Positions 1-5,350 of a DNA stretch of 5,502 nt are shown in pieces. Made by a program: the position numbers and the translations under genes. This DNA comes from Gammaproteobacteria bacterium (GTDB lineage: Bacteria; Pseudomonadota; Gammaproteobacteria; SZUA-21), in the NCBI GenBank assembly GCA_027021095.1, contig JALUUZ010000562.1, positions 1 to 5,502 on the forward strand. The letters are read 5' to 3'. Numbering within the stretch: position 1 is the stretch's first letter; each line of letters begins with the position of its first letter. The notes beneath the pieces were generated by a model, which saw only the letters and a list, made by a program, of their open reading frames with translations, searched no databases and was not told where the DNA came from.

Positions 1-374
1 CCCAGGCGCAGCAGTTCACGGGAAACGGCTTGCAGCTGCTGCCCGTCGCTCAGCCGGAACAGCACCAGGCTGAACCCCGCCGGCTCGACATGCTGTGGTT
101 GCGGTGGGACTATCTCAGCCCAGTGCCGTACCGCAATATCGTCCTCGTGCCGGTCCGCATCCTTTGCCTGCCTGTGATTGCGTGGCAACAGCAGCCCCAG
201 GCCTTGCAGCCTTTCACGTTCAGTTTTTTTTATCTTCTGCTTACTGCAAACCAGCAGACTGCCGTCCGGCCGGCACTGCAACACCGCCGGAGATCGCAGC
301 ACATCCTGTGGAATCATCCCGGAACAGACGGCAGATTCCAACTCTTCGCAGGTACTAAATAAAAACGAGTTCAT
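1..374 (-). CDS. bpX-like ternary-system protein, N-terminal part (runs off the left edge)
   Basis: An open reading frame starts with ATG at 374 and stays open for 124 codons to the window edge, so only the N-terminus is visible. It begins MNSFLFSTCEELESAV, continues with a short helix-then-strand unit containing PDGSLLVC (residues 36-43), a basic linker around 44-76, a WAEIVPP motif at 85-91, and a strand-turn-helix ending in SRELLRLG at 118-125. This layout resembles, from memory, the N-terminal region of bpX proteins of MoxR-vWA-beta-propeller ternary systems (bpX2-like); that match is inference. The gene follows the 89-residue gene by 10 nt and is clearly in the same operon. It has no strong Shine-Dalgarno (only purine-rich GAAAGAAAG and GAAGA stretches), suggesting coupling to the gene before it. 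An A8 run (224-231, read on minus) lies in frame and does not break the gene. No signal peptide or membrane segment is visible. Confidence 0.72.
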   Translation of the reverse strand, partial: MNSFLFSTCEELESAVCSGMIPQDVLRSPAVLQCRPDGSLLVCSKQKIKKTERERLQGLGLLLPRNHRQAKDADRHEDDIAVRHWAEIVPPQPQHVEPAGFSLVLFRLSDGQQLQAVSRELLRL

Positions 375-384
375 GCGGCGGTCT

Positions 385-654
385 TCAGCTTTCTTTCTTG
401 ACTGCCTGCCGGACGGCCTCTGACGCCGGCCGTTCTGCGTCGAGATCGACTCCCGCTTCCTGCTCACGCCTGACCCGCAGCAGGCCTGCCTCCTCCACTT
501 TCAACAGTCCGCCTTCGATCAGCCTGTCGAGCAGTTTCTTATGGTCGGCTTCGTGCTCCATCGGCAGCGCATCGGCATCGCTGGTATAATCGACGACGAT
601 ATCTCGCTTGCGGGTCTCACTGTTCCATACCAGTGTAATATTAACTTTCGCCAT
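385..654 (-). CDS. small (89 aa) accessory protein of the FtsH-like cluster
   Basis: This short gene encodes a soluble, acidic/basic mixed protein. The start at 654 (MAKVNITLVWN) is chosen because GGAGG sits 6 nt upstream at 661-665; a longer in-frame reading to 702 would add an Arg/Pro-rich stretch that is simply protease C-terminus read in another frame. Residues 4-24 look like two beta strands (VNITLVWN and RDIVVDYT), residues 33-62 contain helices with HKKLLDRLIEGGLLKVEE, and the tail (63-89) is charged and probably flexible. It overlaps the end of the protease gene by 14 nt and precedes the bpX-like gene by 10 nt, so it is translated from the same mRNA and likely coupled to the protease. 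Small strand-helix proteins named as X domains accompany FtsH ternary systems; I think it is one of these but cannot give its family number. No catalytic motif is visible, so an adaptor or structural role is more likely than an enzymatic one. Confidence 0.85.
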   Translation of the reverse strand: MAKVNITLVWNSETRKRDIVVDYTSDADALPMEHEADHKKLLDRLIEGGLLKVEEAGLLRVRREQEAGVDLDAERPASEAVRQAVKKES

Positions 655-2800
655 GCGCTTCCTCCGTGGCCGTGACCCCGGCAGCCTGTGTACCAGCCGC
701 ACCGGCGGCAGGCCTGCCGGGGTTTCCCACTGCGACCTGTTGTAACAATTGGCAATCGATCACCTTTTTTTCCAATAGTATTTCACGCAGGGCCAGCAGC
801 TCCTGCTGGTGATCACGGATGATCTGGTGTGCACGCTGGCGCTGCATCTCCAGGATCGACTGTACTGCTTCATCGAGCAATGCCCTGGAGTGCTCGGACA
901 GTGCCGGCCGTTCCGGGCCGGAGTCCGGATACCTGGTGTAGGAACGCACCGCGATCGAACTCGGGCCTAAACCATATTCCTCGACCAGCGCCCGTGCGAT
1001 CCCCGTTGCAGTTTCGATGTCCTGCGCCGCACCGACCGAGATATCGTCCAGCAAAAGTGCTTCCGCCTCACGGCCACCATACAGCACACAGATGCTGTCG
1101 AGCAGCGAACCCTCGGTCACCACGTACTTGTTCGCCGGGTCCGAGTACTTGACGAAGCCGAGCGAACCGGCAAGATCGCCCAGGATCGAAATACGGTCGA
1201 TCGGCGGTGCATGCTTGCAATGCAATGCACAGATCGCGTGTCCGCATTCATGGGTCGCCACCACCTTCTCTTCCTGCGTGGTCAACTCCGGCCGGTCGAG
1301 GTACTCTGTCATTGCACGCTCGACATCCTCGACTTCAGTCGCATCGGTACGTTGCTCGCGCAGCCTCAGTCTCGCCAACGAACGGCACAATGCCTGGATA
1401 TGATCCCCGGTATAAAGCGTGTCCGCGCCTTCGACACGGTCTTCGGTACGTTTGACTGCATAGTCGAGTGCGCGCTCGCTCATCTGCAATGCGAACTTTT
1501 GGTCATAGATCGCAAAGATCTCGCGCCGGTCGTCCGCAGCGGGAAACGGGATATGCAGATGAAATTCGAAGCGGCCGGGCCGCAGCAGTGCCGGGTCCAG
1601 CGATTCGACAAAATTCGTCGTGCCGACGACGAACACCATCTCGTTGTCACGGAAGCCGTCCAACTCGGTCAGTAACTGGTTGACCATCGAATGCTCGACC
1701 CCGGAGCCGGTATAGGTACCACGCGCTGTGGCAAAAGAATCCAACTCGTCGAATATGATAATACAGGGAGCACTGGTCCGTGCCTGCACGAACAACTGCC
1801 GGATCTGCTCTTCGCTTTCACCGACCCAGCGGCTCTTGAGCTCGGGCCCGCTGACGACGATCACTGCCGCGCCGATAAACGAGGCCATCGCCTTGGCGAA
1901 CAGTGTTTTCCCTGTCCCCGGCGGCCCCCAGAAAATCATCCCCCTGGGGATCAATGACTCGATGTGATCGACCTGGCTGGCCTCCTCCTGCCTGTCTTTC
2001 GCCTGCAACAGCTTGAGAATCTCGTTGTCGAGCCGCCGCTTGACCTTGTGATAGCCCCCTATCCCCTTGTACAGGTCTACCTCGGGAATACTCAACTGGC
2101 CGACCAGCGTCGCCCGGCGCAGCTGCTGGTAGGCCGGTGACGGATCCTGCGGATAATCCTCTCCCTGTAGTGAACTCAGCAGGCGCCGCAGCCGTACGCT
2201 GTTGATGCCGGAAACGTATTTATATAACTTGAACAGGTCCAGGCCTCTGCCGAACTTGCGGCACTCGCGCTGCGTCACCAGGTATTGCAGCCTGTCCCGT
2301 GCGATACCGATAATCGTCTCGCGATGCGGAAACAGGTTCTCGATGACCTGCGGCACACTGAAACTGTGATCCTTGAACGCCAGCCATAAGATCGTCGGGT
2401 TCTCATACATCAGGGCGATGACTTCCTTTGCCTCGGTAGTCAACCCGCCGCTCGAGGTGGTCAACAGATCGAGGTGCGGCAGCACGATCAGGGCCTGTTC
2501 GACCGAACCGCGCACCGCCTCGCGCAGTTCATTGACCATGGCGCTGACGATACCGGTCTGCATCGCACCGGCCCGGTCCGCGGAAGCACGCCCGTCGAGA
2601 TACAGGCAGGTGCGCCCGGTATTCTTGAGCCGGTCGCGAACCGACTTGTAGAAATAGGGAGTCAACTCCTTGTCACACTCGACCAACACCGGCAGACCAC
2701 CGAGCAGCGCTTCTTCACAACGGCTCAACTCGGCCGGGTAGGCGGCATCGACCGAATCGAATTCGGACAACTCCAGCGGAAGTTCCTGTTCAGGTATCAT
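641..2800 (-). CDS. Soluble FtsH-like AAA+ zinc metalloprotease (degenerate AAA + AAA + M41)
   Basis: A 719-residue ATP-dependent protease. Residues ~25-215 resemble a decayed AAA+ domain: the Walker A position reads VLVECDKEL with no GKT, and the Walker B-like strand is ALIVLPHLDLL (103-113) without the usual DE. The second AAA+ domain (~242-505) is intact: IGGYHKVKRRL at 247-257, Walker A GPPGTGKT at 292-299, pore-loop region SRWVGESE at 323-330, Walker B IIIFDELD at 347-354, sensor 1 TTN at 394-396, arginine-finger motif LRPGRFE at 406-412. The peptidase domain (~507-690) carries HECGH at 517-521 and the third zinc-ligand aspartate in AAQDIETAT (D594), so it should be active. Unlike FtsH it has no N-terminal membrane segments, so it is predicted cytoplasmic. 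The pore loop resembles Cdc48/proteasomal ATPases more than FtsH (FVGVG). The last ~28 residues are Ala/Gly-rich and disordered. Its ATG overlaps the preceding stop as ATGA and lacks a strong Shine-Dalgarno, implying translational coupling. It likely unfolds and cleaves a target sensed by the other cluster proteins. Confidence 0.95.
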   Translation of the reverse strand: MIPEQELPLELSEFDSVDAAYPAELSRCEEALLGGLPVLVECDKELTPYFYKSVRDRLKNTGRTCLYLDGRASADRAGAMQTGIVSAMVNELREAVRGSVEQALIVLPHLDLLTTSSGGLTTEAKEVIALMYENPTILWLAFKDHSFSVPQVIENLFPHRETIIGIARDRLQYLVTQRECRKFGRGLDLFKLYKYVSGINSVRLRRLLSSLQGEDYPQDPSPAYQQLRRATLVGQLSIPEVDLYKGIGGYHKVKRRLDNEILKLLQAKDRQEEASQVDHIESLIPRGMIFWGPPGTGKTLFAKAMASFIGAAVIVVSGPELKSRWVGESEEQIRQLFVQARTSAPCIIIFDELDSFATARGTYTGSGVEHSMVNQLLTELDGFRDNEMVFVVGTTNFVESLDPALLRPGRFEFHLHIPFPAADDRREIFAIYDQKFALQMSERALDYAVKRTEDRVEGADTLYTGDHIQALCRSLARLRLREQRTDATEVEDVERAMTEYLDRPELTTQEEKVVATHECGHAICALHCKHAPPIDRISILGDLAGSLGFVKYSDPANKYVVTEGSLLDSICVLYGGREAEALLLDDISVGAAQDIETATGIARALVEEYGLGPSSIAVRSYTRYPDSGPERPALSEHSRALLDEAVQSILEMQRQRAHQIIRDHQQELLALREILLEKKVIDCQLLQQVAVGNPGRPAAGAAGTQAAGVTATEEAHGES
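661..665 (-). promoter_or_regulatory. Shine-Dalgarno inside the protease gene that sets the start of the 89-aa gene
   Basis: The minus strand reads GGAGG, followed by AAGCGC and then ATG at 654, giving a 6-nt spacing. It lies within the final codons of the protease gene and decides in favour of the 654 start over the longer in-frame reading from 702. Confidence 0.8.
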
Positions 2801-3357
2801 AGGTTGATCCGTATACTGATCGAGCCGTCTTCCGACTCGACGACTTCTTCGACTTCGCCCAGTTGCGCAGCCTTCTCTTTCAGCGCTGTGGCGATCGTTG
2901 CGTTGACCAGCTGGTCGAGCTCCTGCTGTATGTCTCCCAGTCTGCGCTTCAGCTTCTGCGTCAGCGCCTGCCGCGCCTCGTCCTGTGCTTCATCCACCTT
3001 GCTGCACAGCTGTGCGGCCAGCGCCTGCTGCAGCTGTTTTTCTCTTTGTTCCGCTTCTTCTTCCTCGACGACTTGGCTCAACTCACCCGAGACCTGCAGT
3101 GCAAGCTCCTCTGCCATCACTATCTCGATGTGCGAGCTTTCGATATCGACGCGAATGGACACCCCCTCGCCCAGTTCCCGGGTCGCGACTGCACCGTCAC
3201 AGGTAAAGCCGCGCGCCTCGAGCTGTGACTTCAGGATTGCGGCCATGCGCTCAGCGGGCAGTACCGGCAATAACTCCAGCCTGGTGCGAATCCCGTCCTT
3301 GATCTCGGCATGCTGGCGCAATGTGTCCGCCACGCGAATACGATAGGCTCTGCTCAC
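2797..3357 (-). CDS. Coiled-coil accessory protein of the FtsH-like cluster (186 aa)
   Basis: I do not recognise a named family with certainty. The start is GTG at 3357, fixed by AAGGAG 8 nt upstream. Residues 1-86 look alpha/beta: strands around YRIRV (5-9), TRLELL (25-30), VSIRVDI (66-72) and HIEIVMAEE (76-84), with a helix at 33-49 (LPAERMAAILKSQLEAR). Residues ~88-166 form a long, Glu/Gln/Ala/Lys-rich helix, very likely a coiled coil, with a single cysteine at 118. The last residues (SISIRINL, 179-186) form a strand that may pair back onto the N-terminal sheet, making a hairpin-like rod. It has no catalytic motif, signal peptide or membrane segment. Its stop overlaps the protease start (ATGA at 2800-2797), so the two proteins are probably made in matched amounts and may bind each other, for example as scaffold or substrate adaptor. 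It resembles an FtsH-ternary-system X protein by position. Confidence 0.88.
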   Translation of the reverse strand: MSRAYRIRVADTLRQHAEIKDGIRTRLELLPVLPAERMAAILKSQLEARGFTCDGAVATRELGEGVSIRVDIESSHIEIVMAEELALQVSGELSQVVEEEEAEQREKQLQQALAAQLCSKVDEAQDEARQALTQKLKRRLGDIQQELDQLVNATIATALKEKAAQLGEVEEVVESEDGSISIRINL

Positions 3358-3365
3358 TGGTTTTT

Positions 3366-3371
3366 CTCCTT
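3366..3371 (-). promoter_or_regulatory. Strong Shine-Dalgarno that fixes a GTG start
   Basis: The minus strand reads AAGGAG, then 8 nt, then GTG at 3357. It is the best ribosome-binding site in the operon and lies in the only sizeable gap (60 nt, 3358-3417) between operon genes. It therefore probably sets the translation level for the coupled genes that follow. Confidence 0.8.
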
Positions 3372-3417
3372 GTTATCGATTCTGCCTTTGTCAGGTTCCG
3401 CAGTACCCGCCAAGCTG

Positions 3418-4491
3418 CTACGCTGACTCACCTGCCAGCCGGTCAAGTGCACTGACCTGGCTGATCAGCGACCGCGCCTGTTCCAGGCCCCGCTCACCAT
3501 AGACCTGCCAATGCTTCAAGACCAGCTGGCTGTATTCATACTCCTCGTCGAAGAACCGGGCCGCTGCCAGGTCTTCTATCACTGGATAACAGGCTTCGAC
3601 TGCTTCGAACAACGCCATCGATGCACGGGCCGCGTCGGTATACTGCTCCAGCGCCAGCGTCTGTGGCAGATTCTTTACCCAGTATTCCGGGTCCGGGCGG
3701 TTGCGCAGAATCCGCGCCCCGGCCTGAAACACGAAAGACAACAGGTCGAGACGCTTGTGCCGCGCGGCCGCATCGGCCAGCCGCTCCAGCAGTCTCGCCT
3801 GGCTGACACCGAGGTCTGTCATGTAGACCGGGTCGTCGATCTGCGATTTTCCAGTTTCGATCCCGAGCCAGCGCCTCGTCAGCGGTCTTTGCAGCGCCTC
3901 GAACAGCCATGCCTGTTCGTCCAGCAGGATCTCGAAGTCCAGTCGGTCCAGCTCCTCGATACTGAGCGGGCCCGCCTTGGCCAGGCTGTCACAATATCCG
4001 AGCCAGCACAATGCACTGTGGCGAAAGGCCGGCGAACTCACTGCTGCCCCGTGACACTCGTGTTCGACCAGCCGGGCATAGACAAAATACAACAGCAGGG
4101 CATCCCCTGTTTCCCTGATACAGAGATCGAGCCTGTTGGCCGCAGCCGGCTGCGGCACCGACTCCAGGATCCAGCGCAACAACGACATGGCCTGCTCCGT
4201 AAACTCGAGCCGTTGCACCGGATTCCGTTGCCACCAGTAACCTGCGCCGGTTCCAGTGGGACGATTGAACCTGGCCCGCACACCACCCTGGCGCGCAAGC
4301 CCGACGACCACCCCTTTCGCCAAGGTATCACGCAACAGTGCCAGCGCCTGCGGGGAATAGTTCGGGGGCTGTTTACGTGGCTCGCGGATCAACGACTCCG
4401 TCAACCGCGCACTGGAGCACAACCACAAGCCTTGTGCGAGACTCAGCAACTCGTACTCACTTTGCGCCACCTTGACAACAGGCTCAGTCAA
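3418..4491 (-). CDS. Helical protein of unknown function, first gene of the operon (357 aa)
   Basis: I do not recognise this family. The start is TTG at 4491: an in-frame TAA lies three codons upstream, no ATG is available near the N-terminus, and GAGG lies 12 nt upstream (4505-4508) with AAGAG closer in. The protein is predicted mostly alpha-helical and soluble. Residues 1-60 contain two helices; residues 61-92 form a strand-rich insert with a Gly-rich loop and a tryptophan pair (TGTGAGYWWQRNP, 79-91); residues ~95-357 are helices with many aromatic and Leu positions, including LLLYFVYARLVEHE (132-145), DEQAWLFEAL (191-200) and FFDEEYEYSQLVLKHWQVYG (313-332). The last could suit a helical-repeat (TPR-like) scaffold, but no clear repeat was found. 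It has no transmembrane segment and no catalytic motif. As the operon's first gene, directly opposite the radical-SAM gene, it is a candidate sensor or recognition subunit. Large helical X proteins are known in FtsH ternary systems; the exact family is not assigned. Confidence 0.87.
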   Translation of the reverse strand: MTEPVVKVAQSEYELLSLAQGLWLCSSARLTESLIREPRKQPPNYSPQALALLRDTLAKGVVVGLARQGGVRARFNRPTGTGAGYWWQRNPVQRLEFTEQAMSLLRWILESVPQPAAANRLDLCIRETGDALLLYFVYARLVEHECHGAAVSSPAFRHSALCWLGYCDSLAKAGPLSIEELDRLDFEILLDEQAWLFEALQRPLTRRWLGIETGKSQIDDPVYMTDLGVSQARLLERLADAAARHKRLDLLSFVFQAGARILRNRPDPEYWVKNLPQTLALEQYTDAARASMALFEAVEACYPVIEDLAAARFFDEEYEYSQLVLKHWQVYGERGLEQARSLISQVSALDRLAGESA

Positions 4492-4591
4492 ACTCTTTTA
4501 CCAACCTCATTCTGTAATGTCCCGCCAACAACAAGAATACCCTATCACACCATTCACAACAAATCACTTTGCTGCTAAGATACCCGGACCC
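4492..4591. promoter_or_regulatory. Divergent control region between the operon and the radical-SAM gene
   Basis: This 100-bp stretch lies between the TTG start of the minus-strand operon and the ATG of the plus-strand gene. It is visibly more AT-rich than the coding DNA on both sides, as expected of a bidirectional promoter. The plus-strand promoter candidate is listed separately. On the minus strand the only candidate I see is a weak TATTCT hexamer (about 4542-4547) with a poor -35. No clear operator palindrome was seen. Confidence 0.6.
4553..4581 (+). promoter_or_regulatory. Candidate sigma70-type promoter for the radical-SAM gene
   Basis: TTCACA (4553-4558) and TAAGAT (4576-4581) are separated by exactly 17 nt, each with five of six consensus bases. 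Transcription would then start near 4588, only a few bases before the ATG at 4592, giving an almost leaderless mRNA. This fits the lack of a good Shine-Dalgarno there (only CGGA 3 nt upstream). If the first codon is instead the ATG at 4619, the leader would be about 30 nt. This is a sequence-only prediction. Confidence 0.45.
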
Positions 4592-5209
4592 ATGCAGGAT
4601 CCACAACTCAATATCGCGATGACCGTCTCATGCACCCATTCGGAAGGGCCGGGAAAGCGCTATGCACTGTGGGTTCAGGGCTGCCCGCTTCGCTGCCGGG
4701 GCTGCTGCAATCCGGAAATGCTGGAAATCACCCCAAAACATCGCCTGCCTGTATCGCAGCTCGTCGATGATATATTAACTACAAAAAACATAGAAGGGGT
4801 TACTTTTCTTGGCGGGGAGCCCTTACTGCAGGCCTCCGCGCTGGCGGTACTGGCCAAAACGCTGCGCCAACACGGGCTTTCTATCATGCTGTTTACCGGC
4901 TACACCTACCACCATATCCGCAAAACCGCCAACCCGGATTGGAACGCCCTGCTTGCACAGACCGACCTGTTGGTCAGCGGGCCCTACGATGCAAAACAAC
5001 GCTCCATGAAGCGCGCCTGGATAGGCTCAGACAACCAGGAAGTTCACTACCTCAGTGACCGATACAGGTCTCTCAAAGACGACCCGCAAAGGTGGCGCTC
5101 GACACCAAACAGCGTAGACATCGTTTACCGGAACGGCCAGTTGACCGTCAACGGCTTTCCCACTGACGCGCTGGAAACGCTGCGCACACAATTGTCGAAG
5201 CGGGGCTGA
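4592..5209 (+). CDS. Stand-alone radical-SAM / 4Fe-4S activating-enzyme-like protein (NrdG/PflA type)
   Basis: A 205-residue, single-domain radical-SAM protein. The cluster motif is QGCPLRCRGC, giving CX3CX2C at Cys31, Cys35 and Cys38; the SAM-binding motif is LGGEP at 73-77; DLLVSGPYD (125-133) and WIGSDNQE (143-150) match conserved late motifs of NrdG-like activases. The family binds a [4Fe-4S] cluster and S-adenosylmethionine and makes a 5'-deoxyadenosyl radical, classically to form a glycyl radical on a partner enzyme. The ATG at 4592 is chosen because family members start shortly before the SEGPGKRYALWVQGC region; in-frame ATGs at 4472 and 4517 would place the start inside or right next to the divergent gene. 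No ribonucleotide reductase or glycyl-radical enzyme is next to it. Facing the protease operon, it fits the iron-sulfur protein reported with FtsH/MoxR-vWA ternary systems, so its substrate may be a protein of this cluster. It lacks extra cysteine clusters (SPASM-like) and membrane segments. Confidence 0.92.
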   Translation: MQDPQLNIAMTVSCTHSEGPGKRYALWVQGCPLRCRGCCNPEMLEITPKHRLPVSQLVDDILTTKNIEGVTFLGGEPLLQASALAVLAKTLRQHGLSIMLFTGYTYHHIRKTANPDWNALLAQTDLLVSGPYDAKQRSMKRAWIGSDNQEVHYLSDRYRSLKDDPQRWRSTPNSVDIVYRNGQLTVNGFPTDALETLRTQLSKRG

Positions 5210-5222
5210 CGCTTATTCAGGT

Positions 5223-5238
5223 GGTGCGTAGACGCATC
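5223..5238. repeat. Short palindrome resembling dispersed GTAGGATGCGT-type intergenic repeats
   Basis: GGTGCGT (5223-5229) pairs with ACGCATC (5232-5238) around a 2-nt centre, with one G-T mismatch-tolerant pair. Read on the minus strand through 5242 it gives GTAGGATGCGTCTACGCACC, which resembles, from memory, short palindromic elements scattered between genes of many proteobacteria. Only one copy is present here, so the dispersed-repeat reading is inference. Confidence 0.35.
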
Positions 5239-5254
5239 CTACTTTGGTGCATAC

Positions 5255-5270
5255 GGCGCGCCCTTGCGCC
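5255..5270. repeat. Small GC-rich hairpin
   Basis: GGCGC (5255-5259) and GCGCC (5266-5270) form a perfect 5-bp stem with a 6-nt loop. It lies between two convergent gene ends and could slow polymerase, but no T tract follows on either strand, so it is not called as a terminator. Confidence 0.3.
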
Positions 5271-5350
5271 ATCTCGCGACGAACGGTGGTGAGAAATGCG
5301 GACTGGAAGCGGCAACCCTTCCGTGGGCTGCGCTGATGCGGCGGTACGAT

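Larger units (their letters stand above)
5210..5350. other. Convergent intergenic stretch with small inverted repeats
   Basis: This 141-bp stretch lies between the ends of two genes that point toward each other. Only very short reading frames occur in it. It holds two small inverted repeats (listed separately) but no hairpin followed by a T run, so no standard Rho-independent terminator is evident for either gene. Confidence 0.55.

Noticed and set aside
30..423. Three plus-strand open frames at the left edge
   Set aside because: Low-quality shadows of the minus-strand bpX-like gene, which joins the operon with a 10-nt gap and reads as a sensible protein.
655..702. Longer form of the 89-residue protein starting at 702
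   Set aside because: The extra Arg/Pro-rich residues are the protease C-terminus in another frame, and the GGAGG site places the start at 654.
641..2800. Calling the protease gene ftsH
   Set aside because: It has no membrane segments, an extra decayed AAA+ domain, a different pore loop and an accessory operon context, so it is a paralogous family rather than housekeeping FtsH.
2474..3346. Long plus-strand open frame (290 codons) opposite the coiled-coil and protease genes
   Set aside because: Ser/Cys/Ala-rich shadow of the coiled-coil and protease genes, without domains or a plausible start signal.
3511..4578. Long plus-strand open frame (355 codons) opposite the 357-residue gene
   Set aside because: Antisense shadow; composition rich in Arg, Gln and Pro with no motif, and it runs through the divergent promoter region.
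4472..4591. Longer N-terminus for the radical-SAM gene (ATG at 4472 or 4517)
   Set aside because: It would overlap or abut the start of the divergent gene and absorb the AT-rich promoter region; the added residues do not look like the family, which begins just before the cluster motif.
5255..5280. Rho-independent terminator for the radical-SAM gene
   Set aside because: The 5-bp stem is not followed by a T run on either strand.
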